Source of the DNA: Syntrophobacterales bacterium
GTDB taxonomy: Bacteria > Desulfobacterota > Syntrophia > Syntrophales > UBA2210
Assembly (NCBI GenBank): GCA_018433345.1
Contig: JAHDRK010000103.1
Coordinates: forward strand, 1 to 32,284
Reading direction: 5' to 3'
Length of the DNA stretch: 32,284 bases
Under the pieces are notes generated by a model. It did no database searches. It was not told where the DNA came from and saw only the letters and a program-made list of their open reading frames with translations. A program made the translations under genes and the position numbers. This document shows positions 8,977-18,388 of this stretch, piece after piece (position 1 is the stretch's first letter; each line of letters starts with the position of its first letter).

Positions 8977-9041
8977 GGTTATGTATCGTCTAGTTTCATG
9001 AACATTAAATAGAAATTTTGGAAACGGAAAGGAATCAACCG

Positions 9042-9566
9042 ATGAAAAAATTTGTTGTCTGTTTGTGGGTGGTGATGATTTTTGCCATGTTCAATGCCTC
9101 AGCTCAAGCGGAAGGGATAGCCTTTGTGGATATCAAAAAAATCATGCAAGAGTCGGAGGCGGGCAAACAATCCACGCAGGAAGTTGTGGCCCACGTAGAC
9201 CGGAAACGGGCTGAAATCAAGGCAAAGGAAGATGAGCTGGAAAAGCTTCAGGACGACTTGTCGAAACAGAAGTCGGTCCTGACGGAGGCCGCCTTTCGGG
9301 AACGTGAACTAGACTACCAGCAAAAGCTGCGTGAGTACAGAAGGTTCGTGGAAGACGCCAATGAGGAAATCAGAATTCTCGAGCAGCGCGTTACCCAGGC
9401 ACTTATCCCGGACATTCAGAAAGTCATAGAGGAAGTCGCCAAGAGGGACGGCTACACGGCGATATTCGACGTGGGTACCATGGGTCTTCTTTACAGTTCC
9501 GAAAAGAAGGATATTACGAACAAGGTGGTGGAAAGTTACGACAGATCTTTCCGCTCAAAAAAATAG
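9042..9566 (+). CDS. skp: Periplasmic chaperone Skp (OmpH family)
   Basis: This protein of about 174 residues has a signal peptide (MKKFVVCLWVVMIFAMFNAS, cleaved near AQAEG), then the OmpH/Skp fold. It opens with IAFVDIKKIMQESEAGKQ, continues into a long coiled-coil arm (about 55-130) rich in Lys and Glu, and returns to a compact beta segment (YTAIFDVGTMGLLYSS). Skp trimers hold unfolded outer-membrane proteins in the periplasm for delivery to BamA, which is encoded immediately upstream. An in-frame TTG at 9018 would add eight charged residues. The ATG at 9042 is preferred because GAAAGGA precedes it at good spacing and it gives a clean signal peptide. Confidence 0.93.
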   Translation: MKKFVVCLWVVMIFAMFNASAQAEGIAFVDIKKIMQESEAGKQSTQEVVAHVDRKRAEIKAKEDELEKLQDDLSKQKSVLTEAAFRERELDYQQKLREYRRFVEDANEEIRILEQRVTQALIPDIQKVIEEVAKRDGYTAIFDVGTMGLLYSSEKKDITNKVVESYDRSFRSKK

Positions 9567-9651
9567 GTAACCGTCGTAGGTCAAAATCTCTCGTCGATTT
9601 CCACTGACTGTTGTCGCATCTTTTTATCCCGGTATCCGGCTGCCGCGAGTT

Positions 9652-9670
9652 CCGGGGGATTTTACCCCGG
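9652..9670 (+). other. GC-rich hairpin between skp and lpxD
   Basis: CCGGGG (9652-9657) and CCCCGG (9665-9670) form a six-base all-GC stem around a seven-base AT-rich loop. A T-run appears only about ten bases later, so it is a poor intrinsic terminator. It could be an attenuator or RNA processing site in the 185-base skp-lpxD gap. Confidence 0.35.
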
Positions 9671-9751
9671 TAGGTGGCTTTTTCATTTCAACAGACTGAG
9701 GCGGCGACAAAGACCTGCTCTGGAGAAGGAAGGACAAGGATCTCCCGTACA

Positions 9752-10795
9752 ATGGGGAAAAAACTTTCAGACATAGCGTCTTACCTTGGCGGTGCTGTTA
9801 TAGGAAACGGCGAGATAGAAATTACCGGAGTTGCGGGGATCGATGAGGCCGAAGAAGGTGACCTCACCTTCGTGGCAAACCCCAGGTATCGGTCACGGAT
9901 TGCTGCTACGAGGGCTTCTGCTATTCTCGTACCGCCGGATATAAGGGTGGCTCCCCGCCCGCTTATCGTCGTTGACGATCCCTATCTGTCACTGGCGCGG
10001 GTGCTTGAGTATCTCTATCCCGACGATAATGATTTATCAGGGACAAGCGATAAGGCCTGGATTTCCGATGATGCCGTCCTCGGCGAAGGAGTGACGATTT
10101 GTCCGGGAGTCTACGTGGGGTCCAAGGTGCGGTTGGGGAAGGGAGTTACCCTTTATCCGGGAGTCTACGTGGGGGCAGGCACTGTAATCGGTGAGGATTC
10201 CGTTCTCTATCCCAACGTTGTCGTGTATAAGCGATGTATTGTAGGGAGGCGGGTTGTCCTTCATGCGGGTGTTGTGGTAGGTGCAGACGGGTTTGGATTT
10301 GCGAACCCTGGAGGGGCGAACGTGAAAGTTCCCCAAATCGGCATCGTCCAGATAGATGACGATTGCGAGATCGGTGCGAACACCACGATAGATCGGGGAA
10401 CTTTGGGCAAGACCTGGATAAAGCGCGGGGTTAAAATAGACAATCTCGTTCAGATAGGTCACAACGTGGTGGTGGGTGAAAACTCGATCATAGTGGCACA
10501 AGTCGGCATATCGGGGAGTACGAAAATAGGAGACGGTGTCCTGCTGGGCGGCCAGGCGGGGCTGGTCGGACACATCACCGTCGGCGACGGTTCCATGGTG
10601 GCTGCGAAATCGGGGGTCCACAAAGACGTACCCCCACGATCGATCGTATCCGGTTATCCCCAGATGCCCCACCGGCAATGGCTGAGAGTTCAGGCCGGCA
10701 TCCCCCTCGTACCGGACATGCGGAAGATACTTCTTCGGCTTGTTCGGAGGGTCGATGAGTTGGAGACGCTTTTAAAAAAGAAAGATAAGGAGTGA
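9752..10795 (+). CDS. lpxD: UDP-3-O-acylglucosamine N-acyltransferase LpxD
   Basis: LpxD adds the second (amide-linked) hydroxyacyl chain to UDP-3-O-acyl-glucosamine in lipid A synthesis. The 347-residue product has the uridine-binding N-terminal domain ([33 protein letters not shown]) and then a left-handed beta-helix of hexapeptide repeats (about 110-320). The catalytic His lies in the [20 protein letters not shown] region, and the C-terminus is helical. Length matches the family (about 340). The ATG at 9752 has AAGGA upstream and gives the usual N-terminus; a GTG at 9674 would add an unlikely 26-residue extension. lpxA follows after seven bases with no fabZ between them, unlike the common lpxD-fabZ-lpxA order. 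Confidence 0.95.
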   Translation: MGKKLSDIASYLGGAVIGNGEIEITGVAGIDEAEEGDLTFVANPRYRSRIAATRASAILVPPDIRVAPRPLIVVDDPYLSLARVLEYLYPDDNDLSGTSDKAWISDDAVLGEGVTICPGVYVGSKVRLGKGVTLYPGVYVGAGTVIGEDSVLYPNVVVYKRCIVGRRVVLHAGVVVGADGFGFANPGGANVKVPQIGIVQIDDDCEIGANTTIDRGTLGKTWIKRGVKIDNLVQIGHNVVVGENSIIVAQVGISGSTKIGDGVLLGGQAGLVGHITVGDGSMVAAKSGVHKDVPPRSIVSGYPQMPHRQWLRVQAGIPLVPDMRKILLRLVRRVDELETLLKKKDKE

Positions 10796-10802
10796 GTTCT
10801 TC

Positions 10803-11576
10803 ATGACCATACATCCAACGGCCGTGGTGTCAACCGACGCCGTTATCGGCAAAGACGTCAATATCGGTCCCTACAGTGTGATAGGATCGGAGGTGTCTAT
10901 AGGCGATGGAACGATGATAGGTCCTCATGTGGTGATCGAGGGCCCGACGGATATAGGGAAGGGCAACCGGGTTTTTCAATTCGCGGCCATCGGGGCGGAA
11001 CCCCAGGATTTGAAATACAAGGGTGAAAAATCCAAGGTCATAATCGGAGACAACAACGTTATCAGGGAATGTGCTACAATTCATCGTGGGACGGCCGCCG
11101 ATATCGGCATGACGATCATGGGGGACCACAACCTGATCATGGCATATTGCCACGTGGCACATAACTGCAGCCTGGGGAATCATATCGTCATGTCGAGCGC
11201 CTCCATGCTAGCCGGTCACATTACCGTGGAGGACCATGTCACCATAGGCGGTATGACGGGTGTGCACCAGTTCTGCAAAATCGGTTGCTACGCCATGATC
11301 GGCGGAGCTTCGGCGGTGGCGGCCGATGTTCCCCCTTACGTCATTGTATCGGGGAACAGGGCGAAACTTTACGGCCTCAACCTTATCGGTCTCGAGCGAA
11401 AGGGGTTCGAAGCAAGCACGATAAAGGCACTAAAGGATGCCTACCGGATTCTCTTCCGATCTTCGCTCCTCATCAAAGATGCCGTGGAAAAGGTAAAGGC
11501 CGGGATGGCGCATGTCCCCGAAGTTGCACACCTGGTTGAGTTTATTGAAAAATCCGAAAGAGGAATCTGTCGCTGA
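10803..11576 (+). CDS. lpxA: Acyl-ACP--UDP-N-acetylglucosamine O-acyltransferase LpxA
   Basis: LpxA catalyses the first step of lipid A synthesis, moving a hydroxyacyl chain from acyl carrier protein to UDP-GlcNAc. The 257-residue protein has N-terminal hexapeptide repeats ([20 protein letters not shown] onward) forming a left-handed beta-helix and a C-terminal helical domain. The active-site region HVAHNC contains the catalytic histidine, as in E. coli HIAHDC, and the [11 protein letters not shown] and [11 protein letters not shown] segments are conserved. AAGGAG lies ten bases before the ATG. If the neighbouring oxidoreductase makes a 3-amino sugar, this LpxA might use UDP-GlcNAc3N and form an amide. 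That cannot be read from the sequence by eye. Confidence 0.96.
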   Translation: MTIHPTAVVSTDAVIGKDVNIGPYSVIGSEVSIGDGTMIGPHVVIEGPTDIGKGNRVFQFAAIGAEPQDLKYKGEKSKVIIGDNNVIRECATIHRGTAADIGMTIMGDHNLIMAYCHVAHNCSLGNHIVMSSASMLAGHITVEDHVTIGGMTGVHQFCKIGCYAMIGGASAVAADVPPYVIVSGNRAKLYGLNLIGLERKGFEASTIKALKDAYRILFRSSLLIKDAVEKVKAGMAHVPEVAHLVEFIEKSERGICR

Positions 11577-11612
11577 TGTGAAGAAATCGGCGGCACGTTG
11601 CGGACTTGAGAA

Positions 11613-12560
11613 ATGGGAAACCTGAAAGTGGGGGTCGTGGGGATAGGACATCTCGGGACCTACCATTTAGAAAAGTATGATAAAATCGATGGTTGTGTAA
11701 TCAGCGGAGTGGCCGATCCGGATTCTGAAAGAGCGGTGAGCGCTGCTGAAAGATATGGGTGCAGGGTCTGCACAGATTATAGAGATCTTGTTGGGGAATT
11801 GGAGGCTGTAAGCATTGCCACGCCTACCGTTACACACCACGCCATCGCCCGCGATTTCCTGGATGCCGGTGTGGACGTTCTTCTCGAGAAACCGATGACA
11901 CTGACACTGGAGGAGGCTGACGATCTTATCCGGCGCGCGGAGATGGGGGGACGGGTACTCCAGGTCGGCTTCATCGAGCGTTTCAACCCCGCTGTCATAG
12001 CGCTTGAGAAAGTGATAGGTCGACCTCTTTTTATCGAGGCCCACAGGCTCCATCCCTTTAACAGCCGGGGGACGGACGTGGACGTGGTGCTCGATCTCAT
12101 GATACACGACCTGGACATCATCTTGGCCTTTGCCGATTCTCCCGTACGAAAAATCGATGCAGTGGGTGTTTCGGTCCTGTCTGACAAGGTCGATATTGCA
12201 AATGTTCGCATATCTTTCGAAAGTGGATGTGTTGCAAATATCACGGCAAGCAGGATAACAGGGAAAAAGTTGCAGAAAATCCGCTTTTTCGGTTTTGAAG
12301 GTTATCATTCCCTGGATTACGCCGAGAGGGAACTGGTGTCCTACGCCAGGAAGACAAACGCAGCCGGCGGGACGGAGATTGTTTTGCGTGACCTGGACAT
12401 ACATCAGCACGATCCCCTGGAAGCGGAAATCAGGCACTTCGTTGAATCGGTTCGGACCAGAACGAAACCCATGGTTTCCGGGCGGGAAGGTCGAAACTCG
12501 CTTGAACTGGCACTTCGAATATTGGAAAAGATCAAGAGGGAGAGAAGGGCGCTTATCTGA
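11613..12560 (+). CDS. Gfo/Idh/MocA-family NAD(P)-dependent oxidoreductase in the lipid A cluster
   Basis: This 315-residue protein has an N-terminal Rossmann fold (VGVVGIGHLGTYH, residues 6-18), the family's EKP motif (VDVLLEKPMTLTLEEA, about 90-105), and a C-terminal alpha/beta domain including DVVLDLMIHDLDIIL. It likely oxidises or reduces a sugar or sugar nucleotide. It lies between lpxA and lpxB, a position known in deltaproteobacteria. In Acidithiobacillus ferrooxidans the same interval holds GnnA (also of this family) and the aminotransferase GnnB, which together make UDP-GlcNAc3N for amide-linked lipid A. No aminotransferase gene lies beside it here, so a GnnA role is possible but unproven. 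Confidence 0.88.
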   Translation: MGNLKVGVVGIGHLGTYHLEKYDKIDGCVISGVADPDSERAVSAAERYGCRVCTDYRDLVGELEAVSIATPTVTHHAIARDFLDAGVDVLLEKPMTLTLEEADDLIRRAEMGGRVLQVGFIERFNPAVIALEKVIGRPLFIEAHRLHPFNSRGTDVDVVLDLMIHDLDIILAFADSPVRKIDAVGVSVLSDKVDIANVRISFESGCVANITASRITGKKLQKIRFFGFEGYHSLDYAERELVSYARKTNAAGGTEIVLRDLDIHQHDPLEAEIRHFVESVRTRTKPMVSGREGRNSLELALRILEKIKRERRALI

Positions 12561-12625
12561 AATACAACCTTTCTCGAATCCGCCGAGGGCGAGTACCGGC
12601 CGCGGAACAGACGGTGATGTAATCG

Positions 12626-13828
12626 ATGATAATGGAAACTTGTATGGGACATTCGGGAGCTACTGGACGGACCGTCGCCATAGTTGCCGGTGAGGCCTCC
12701 GGAGATCTCCACGGATCAATGCTCGTAACCGAAATGAAGTCCATGTACCCGGAAATTTCCTTTTTCGGGATCGGCGGCGGTGAAATGGAGAAGGCGGGAG
12801 TGAGCCTGGACGCCCATGCCTCTGATCTCGCAATGGTGGGAATAACCGAGGTGTTCTCGAGACTTCCGGTCATCCTCGGTATCAGGCGCTCCTTCAAAAA
12901 TATCCTTCGGCAGAGACGTCCGGACCTTCTCGTTCTTATCGATCTTCCCGACTTCAATATGCCGCTCGCTAAATTCGCCCACAAACTCGGTATCCCGGTA
13001 TTTTATTATATAAGTCCCCAGGTATGGGCCTGGAGGAAAAGGAGGATATTTTTTCTTGAAAAGTATCTCGATGGGATGGCGGTAATATTGCCTTTCGAGG
13101 AAGAGGTTTACCGAGAAACATCATTGGATGTCAGATTTGTGGGTCACCCCCTTATCGATCGAGTTGTCGCGCCTTTATCCCGCGGGGAAACAGTCTCCAA
13201 GTTGGGACTTAGGCCCGAGGGCAAGATCGTGGCGTTGGTCCCAGGGAGCCGAACGGGGGAAGTGACATTCCTCTTGCCCACTATTTTCGAAGCCGCGCGA
13301 ATCATAAGAGAGCGGCTGGCCGATGTTCAATTCGTGCTACCCCTTGCCGACGGCATATCCGAGGATTTCGTTGAGAATGCCAGGCGCGAAGCATCCTTGG
13401 AGGTGACCGTCGTGCGAAATAGTTTCTATGATGCCCTTGGTATCGCAGACGGCGCCATTGTAGCCTCGGGAACATCGACTTTGGAAACGGCCCTTCTTGA
13501 AGTCCCCATGGTTATCATATACAAGGTTTCATATCTTTCTTATCTGCTGGGGCGACTCTTCATCAAGGTCGATTCCATCGGATTGGTGAACATTATCGCC
13601 GGAAAGCGCATTGTACCCGAGTTTATCCAGGGCGACGCGCAACCGGAAATTATCGCCGGCGAGCTGCTGGAGCTCATGGCGAACGAGGAACGGAGAAAAC
13701 TCGTCAAGTCGGACCTGCAGGCAGTGAAACAGGCACTCGGTGAACCCGGCGCCGCGGGCAGGGCGGCCGCCATGGCCTTGGAAATAATGAAAAAACGACA
13801 GCCGAGAAGCTCCGCCTGGCAGCGGTAA
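12626..13828 (+). CDS. lpxB: Lipid-A-disaccharide synthase LpxB
   Basis: LpxB condenses UDP-2,3-diacylglucosamine with lipid X to form the lipid A disaccharide at the inner membrane. The 400-residue product carries the GT19 motifs: GEASGDLHG (22-30), the segment MVGITEVFSRLPVI, YISPQVWAWRKRR, the nucleotide-binding LVPGSRTGEV, and ASGTSTLETALLEVPMVIIYK. Length is slightly above the E. coli enzyme (382). In-frame ATGs at 12626, 12632 and 12644 are all possible starts; I keep the first. The 65-base gap after the oxidoreductase shows no clear promoter, so it is probably part of the same operon. Confidence 0.95.
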   Translation: MIMETCMGHSGATGRTVAIVAGEASGDLHGSMLVTEMKSMYPEISFFGIGGGEMEKAGVSLDAHASDLAMVGITEVFSRLPVILGIRRSFKNILRQRRPDLLVLIDLPDFNMPLAKFAHKLGIPVFYYISPQVWAWRKRRIFFLEKYLDGMAVILPFEEEVYRETSLDVRFVGHPLIDRVVAPLSRGETVSKLGLRPEGKIVALVPGSRTGEVTFLLPTIFEAARIIRERLADVQFVLPLADGISEDFVENARREASLEVTVVRNSFYDALGIADGAIVASGTSTLETALLEVPMVIIYKVSYLSYLLGRLFIKVDSIGLVNIIAGKRIVPEFIQGDAQPEIIAGELLELMANEERRKLVKSDLQAVKQALGEPGAAGRAAAMALEIMKKRQPRSSAWQR

Positions 13829-13848
13829 GTCGGGCGGGAGGATACAAA

Positions 13849-15615
13849 GTGAATTTATATCTACGGCTCCTTAAGATGGCAAAACCCCATGTAGGAAAAT
13901 TCCTACTGGCTTTATTGTGCATGGGAGGCTTCAGCGCCGCCACCGCTGCTATGGCCTACTTGGTAAAACCCATCATCGACGACATATTCGTTGATCGAAA
14001 CATGTCCATGCTGACCCTGGTCGCCGTGGCCATACTGGTGGTGGCATTTCTGAAGGGTCTGTGCAGCTACGGTCAGCTTGTCCTTATGAATTACATCGGG
14101 CAAAGGATCGTCACGGACCTGAGAAACGAACTCTACAACCACATTCAGCGGCACTCTCTGTCCTTTTTTTACCGCAACCCCACAGGCATGCTCATGTCTC
14201 GAATAACGAACGACGTCAATCTCATTCAACAAACCGTGTCCGATGCGGTTACAAGCCTGATGAAAGACAGCCTGCTGATCGTCGCCCTGACCTGTGTCAT
14301 CCTCTATATGAATTGGAAACTTGCCTTGGTCGCCTTTTTTGTATTCCCATTGGCCCTATATCCCATAGTCGTCTTCGGCCGGAAGATGCGAAAGGTATCG
14401 ACGGACAGTCAGGTAACCATGGGAACTCTGTCGAGCCTGCTCCAGGAAACGATTTCGGGAACGCGCATCGTCAAGGCCTTCGGCATGGAAGAATACGAAG
14501 GCAAGCGTTTTGCCAAGGAAAACGAGAATCTTTTCCGGCTCTTCATGAAAACCGCCTCCATTCGGGCACTGTCCAGTCCGTTTATAGAGTTTCTGGGGCA
14601 TGTAGGAGTCGCCGCCATCGTACTTTACGGCGGTTACCAAGTGATCCTGGGCAATTCGACACCGGGCACATTCTTTTCCTTCATGACCGCCCTTATCCTG
14701 CTCTACGAACCGGTAAAGAGGCTTTCCAACGTGAACAACACCGTACAGCAGGGGATTGCGGCGGCGGCCCGCGTTTTCGAAATATTGGACACCGAACCGG
14801 AAATCGTCGACCGCCCGGGAGCTGTCGAACTTCCCCCTATGAAAGAATCTATTGAAATAAGAAACGTTGACTTCAGTTACGGAGACGATCCGGCGGTGTT
14901 AAAGAATATCGATCTAACGATCAGAGCCGGTGAAATCGTGGCTTTTGTCGGAATGAGCGGTGTGGGCAAAAGCACGCTCATGAACCTGATTCCTCGTTTT
15001 CACGACGTAACTAAGGGTTCCATAACGATCGACGGAACGGATATCCGCGATGTTACCGTACGATCACTACGGGACCAGATCGGGATCGTCACCCAGCAGG
15101 TGATACTTTTCAACGACACTGTGCGAAACAATATTGCCTACGGGAACATAGCAAAAACGGAGCAGGAGATAATTCGAGCTGCAAAAGCGGCCCGTGCTCA
15201 TCAATTCATCATGAAGCTTCCGCAGGGATACGATACGATAATTGGTGAACAGGGCGTACGCCTCTCGGGGGGAGAGAGGCAGCGGATATCCATCGCCCGG
15301 TCGATCCTAAAAAATGCTCCAATTCTCATCCTGGACGAGGCCACCTCGTCCCTCGACACGGATTCGGAAAAGGAGGTCCAAGCCGCCCTGGAAAACCTAA
15401 TGAAAGGCAGGACCACTTTGGTGGTCGCCCATCGCCTGTCGACGATAAGCAACGCGGATCGTATCGTAGTCCTCTACGACGGGACGATCGTCGAAGAGGG
15501 AACCCACAATCAACTCATAAAGAAGCGCGGAGAATACCATCGACTATTCACCCTGCAGTTCGAAAACAACGGCACTGTTTTATCAGCAAGGCAAGGGACG
15601 GCGAATCCGTCATGA
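13849..15615 (+). CDS. msbA: Lipid A export ABC transporter permease/ATPase MsbA
   Basis: MsbA flips the lipid A-core precursor across the inner membrane. The 588-residue half-transporter has six transmembrane helices in residues 15-310 and a C-terminal nucleotide-binding domain: Walker A GMSGVGKST (368-376), Q-loop near VTQQVILF, signature LSGGERQRISIARS (472-485), Walker B ILILDEATSSLD (493-504), and H-loop His528. The start is a GTG preceded by GGGAGG at proper spacing. Its stop overlaps the lpxK start by four bases (ATGA). Placement between lpxB and lpxK identifies it as MsbA rather than a drug exporter. Confidence 0.95.
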   Translation: MNLYLRLLKMAKPHVGKFLLALLCMGGFSAATAAMAYLVKPIIDDIFVDRNMSMLTLVAVAILVVAFLKGLCSYGQLVLMNYIGQRIVTDLRNELYNHIQRHSLSFFYRNPTGMLMSRITNDVNLIQQTVSDAVTSLMKDSLLIVALTCVILYMNWKLALVAFFVFPLALYPIVVFGRKMRKVSTDSQVTMGTLSSLLQETISGTRIVKAFGMEEYEGKRFAKENENLFRLFMKTASIRALSSPFIEFLGHVGVAAIVLYGGYQVILGNSTPGTFFSFMTALILLYEPVKRLSNVNNTVQQGIAAAARVFEILDTEPEIVDRPGAVELPPMKESIEIRNVDFSYGDDPAVLKNIDLTIRAGEIVAFVGMSGVGKSTLMNLIPRFHDVTKGSITIDGTDIRDVTVRSLRDQIGIVTQQVILFNDTVRNNIAYGNIAKTEQEIIRAAKAARAHQFIMKLPQGYDTIIGEQGVRLSGGERQRISIARSILKNAPILILDEATSSLDTDSEKEVQAALENLMKGRTTLVVAHRLSTISNADRIVVLYDGTIVEEGTHNQLIKKRGEYHRLFTLQFENNGTVLSARQGTANPS

Positions 15616-16697
15616 TGGCACACCTGGCCGAGTATGGGAGAAGAAAACTCGAAGGAGATGAAAGGGCGCTTCCTGTCTTGTCGTACCCCTTTTCCCTGGG
15701 CTACGAGGCTTTGGTGCGCCTCAGAAACCGCTCATACGAGTTGGGGCTTCTAGACGTTTGCAGACTTCCCGTGCCGGTAATAAGCGTAGGTAACATCACC
15801 TTGGGGGGCACGGGGAAAACGCCCACTGTCATAATGCTCGCCCGGATTATGAAGGAGCTCGGGTACCGTCCCGCCGTCATCAGCAGGGGTTACGGAGGGA
15901 AGCACGATTCACCCGTCACCATTGTGTCCGATGGGCGCTTGCTCCTGTCCACCGCAGAGGAAGCGGGCGACGAGCCCCTTCTCATCGCCCGGTCCCTTCG
16001 GGGGGTTCCCGTTCTGGTCGGTCGAAGACGCGTCGAGGTTGGGAAGCTGGCATTGTCCGCATTCGATGTGAACCTGCTTATCCTGGATGACGCCTTTCAG
16101 CATCGCCGCATTGCGAGAGACGTCGATATCCTGCTTATCAACGGGGAGCGGCCTTTTGGTAACGGATGCCTGTTGCCGGGGGGTGCTCTTCGTGAGCCCC
16201 TGTCGAGTGTCAGGCGGGCGGACATGGTGATTGTAACCGACGGTCGCGGGTGGGGGCTAGAGAATGATATGGAGCGGCTGGCGCCGGGCACGCCTGTTTT
16301 TTATGCCGAACGGCGGCCTCGGGATCTTGTCGATGCCCTTACCGGTGAAATCCTTCCCCTTGATTTTTTAAAGGACAAGCGGGTGGCGGCTTTCGCCGGA
16401 ATAGCTTTCCCAGCACGTTTTCGGGACACCCTTGCGCCATGGTGTGGATCGATTGCAGCCTTTCTTCCCTTTTCCGACCACTACCGGTACAACAAGAAAG
16501 ACCTGGCGGATCTTCGTTTTGCCGCGTCAGACGCCGACGTTTTGGTTACGACGGAGAAAGACGGTGTGCGGTTGAAAGCGGGCGAAGACTTGAATAAAAG
16601 ACTCTTGTTATTCCGCATAGAAATGTGTCTGGTTCCTTCCGCGGAAGAACCGGTTGCGCTGATCCGGGAAATGATTCAAAAAGGGCGAACTTCATGA
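15612..16697 (+). CDS. lpxK: Tetraacyldisaccharide 4'-kinase LpxK
   Basis: LpxK phosphorylates the 4' position of the lipid A disaccharide. The 361-residue protein has an N-terminal membrane-associated helix region and the characteristic P-loop in VISVGNITLGGTGKTPT (56-72). It also has SRGYGGK, the acidic LLILDDAFQHRRIARDVDILLI segment, and the C-terminal DVLVTTEKDGVRL, all typical of the family. Translation is coupled to msbA by a 4-base ATGA overlap. A waaA (Kdo transferase) gene often lies next to lpxK in related genomes but is absent here. Confidence 0.96.
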   Translation: MMAHLAEYGRRKLEGDERALPVLSYPFSLGYEALVRLRNRSYELGLLDVCRLPVPVISVGNITLGGTGKTPTVIMLARIMKELGYRPAVISRGYGGKHDSPVTIVSDGRLLLSTAEEAGDEPLLIARSLRGVPVLVGRRRVEVGKLALSAFDVNLLILDDAFQHRRIARDVDILLINGERPFGNGCLLPGGALREPLSSVRRADMVIVTDGRGWGLENDMERLAPGTPVFYAERRPRDLVDALTGEILPLDFLKDKRVAAFAGIAFPARFRDTLAPWCGSIAAFLPFSDHYRYNKKDLADLRFAASDADVLVTTEKDGVRLKAGEDLNKRLLLFRIEMCLVPSAEEPVALIREMIQKGRTS

Positions 16698-16745
16698 TTA
16701 TTTCCATGTTGGAGGAAAAAGAGAAGGGCGAACGAAGAGACGACC

Positions 16746-17810
16746 ATGAAACACGTGAATGAAATCGGAGGGCTTCTCGAGGCGAAGGATATCCTCGTCC
16801 GCGGGACAAACTGGATCGGCGACGTGGTCATGAGTCTCCCCGCGCTGGAGACTATTCGTAAAAGCGTTCCCCATGCCAGGATTACGGTCTTGGCAAAACC
16901 CTGGGTGGCAGATATATATCGCTTGGTTCCCGGTGTGGACGAGGTAATGATTTACCGCAGTCCAGGCATTCACGAGGGATTGGTGGGCAAGTGGCGTCTC
17001 GCAGATGAACTGAAATCCCGGCGGTTTCACGCCGCGGTGCTCTTTCAAAATGCCTTCGAGGCGGCCCTGATCACAGCCGCTGCCGGGATTCCCATAAGGG
17101 CGGGATACACCACCGATGGAAGAAGGCTGTTGCTTACCCACCCCGTGAAAAAGAGAAAGGGCGTGGAAAGTCTTCACCAGGTTCACTATTATCGTGAGCT
17201 AGTGCAAGCCCTGGGTTTTCTTGCCGATCCCGGCGAGGTCCGGATTTATCCCAGCGAGAAAAGCCTGACACGAGCCGATGAAATTCTAAGAGACGAGGGG
17301 GTCGAAGAGGGTGAACGGCTGGTGGGGATGGCGCCCGGCGCGGCCTATGGACCAGCCAAGATGTGGTACCCGGAGCGTTTTGCCGCCGCCGCCGATCGGC
17401 TTTCTCAAATACATTCCACGCGCACCCTGCTGTTCGGGAGCGGTGGAGACTCCGTGCACACCGCCGCCGTTGGGGAACACATGCAGGGGCCATTCATAGA
17501 TTTCGCGGGACGAAAGACACTTGCCGAGGTGACTGCCCTGATAAGCCGCTGCAATCTTTTTATATCCAACGATTCAGGACTTATGCACCTGGCGGGGGCG
17601 CTGGGCGTTCCCCTCGTCGCCGTTTTCGGGTCAACCAATCCGAAAGCCACGTCACCGCTGGGATCGCGGAGCCATGTTATCTATAAGAAGGTTTCTTGCA
17701 GCCCCTGCCTCAAAAAAACCTGTCCCACCGATTTTCGATGCATGGATGCCGTGACCGCTGATGAAGTCGTGAAACTGGCGGACAGATTGCTGGCGGAAGG
17801 TGGGGAATGA
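16746..17810 (+). CDS. waaF: ADP-heptose--LPS heptosyltransferase II
   Basis: This 354-residue GT9 family glycosyltransferase adds a heptose to the LPS inner core at the cytoplasmic face of the membrane. The N-terminus ILVRGTNWIGDVVMSLPALE is diagnostic for the WaaF type. The C-terminal half has the ADP-heptose-binding pattern SNDSGLMHLAGALGVPLVAVFGSTNPKATSPLG and the late Cys-rich stretch CSPCLKKTCPTDFRCM. Its stop overlaps the gmhB start by four bases, linking heptose transfer with heptose precursor synthesis. Assignment to the heptosyltransferase II subtype rests on the N-terminal motif. Confidence 0.92.
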   Translation: MKHVNEIGGLLEAKDILVRGTNWIGDVVMSLPALETIRKSVPHARITVLAKPWVADIYRLVPGVDEVMIYRSPGIHEGLVGKWRLADELKSRRFHAAVLFQNAFEAALITAAAGIPIRAGYTTDGRRLLLTHPVKKRKGVESLHQVHYYRELVQALGFLADPGEVRIYPSEKSLTRADEILRDEGVEEGERLVGMAPGAAYGPAKMWYPERFAAAADRLSQIHSTRTLLFGSGGDSVHTAAVGEHMQGPFIDFAGRKTLAEVTALISRCNLFISNDSGLMHLAGALGVPLVAVFGSTNPKATSPLGSRSHVIYKKVSCSPCLKKTCPTDFRCMDAVTADEVVKLADRLLAEGGE

Positions 17811-18388
17811 CAATGGTGAAAAGGAAATGGGCCGTTTTCTTTGACCGTGATGGTACCATCAACGAGGAAGTAGGGTACCTGCGCGACTTAGACAGCCTCG
17901 TTCTTTACCCCGACGCCGCGCGGGCCGTCGGGATGGTCAATGCCAGCGGTATGAAGGCCGTAGTCGTCACCAACCAGTCCGGTGTGGCGAGAGGGTATTT
18001 TAAAGAATCCTTCGTTCATGTTGTCCATCGCCGGATACAGGAGATGCTTCAGTCCGAGGGCGCACAGATCGACCGCTTTTATTATTGTCCCCATCATCCG
18101 GATGAGGGACTGGGTGAGTATCGCCGCGCTTGCGACTGCCGTAAGCCTAGACCGGGAATGCTGTTGAAGGCGGCGGAAGAGCTTGACCTGGATTTGAGCC
18201 GATCTTACCTGGTGGGGGACACCATGAAAGACATGGAAACGGCTCGAAACGCGGGAATGCGAGGAATACTAGTAGCCACCGGTTTCGCCGGCAGGGACGG
18301 ATCGCCGGTTGAACCGGTCCACAGGGCGCCAAATCTCCTGAGCGCCGTGCAATGGATCATGAAGGACATGGAGGATCGGGACGGTTGA
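17807..18388 (+). CDS. gmhB: D-glycero-beta-D-manno-heptose 1,7-bisphosphate 7-phosphatase
   Basis: GmhB removes the 7-phosphate during ADP-heptose synthesis. The 193-residue HAD-superfamily enzyme shows the nucleophile motif FFDRDGTINEEVGYL (Asp13, Asp15) and motif II in VVTNQSGVARG. It has the GmhB zinc-binding loop CPHHPDEG followed by CDCRKPRPGM (about 94-116) and the C-terminal acidic motif LVGDTMKDMETARNAG. Length is typical. It overlaps waaF (ATGA) and the waaC start (TTGA), so the three genes form a tightly coupled heptose module. Confidence 0.94.
   Translation: MTMVKRKWAVFFDRDGTINEEVGYLRDLDSLVLYPDAARAVGMVNASGMKAVVVTNQSGVARGYFKESFVHVVHRRIQEMLQSEGAQIDRFYYCPHHPDEGLGEYRRACDCRKPRPGMLLKAAEELDLDLSRSYLVGDTMKDMETARNAGMRGILVATGFAGRDGSPVEPVHRAPNLLSAVQWIMKDMEDRDG

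Noticed and set aside
10037-10678. 213-codon minus-strand open frame
   Set aside because: Antisense to the LpxD hexapeptide-repeat region; repeated codons there create long opposite-strand frames.
11667-12437. 256-codon minus-strand open frame
   Set aside because: Antisense to the Gfo/Idh/MocA oxidoreductase, with no domain or ribosome binding site of its own.
14061-14855. 264-codon plus-strand open frame
   Set aside because: Out-of-frame shadow inside msbA; composition is Arg/His/Pro-rich and has no domain.
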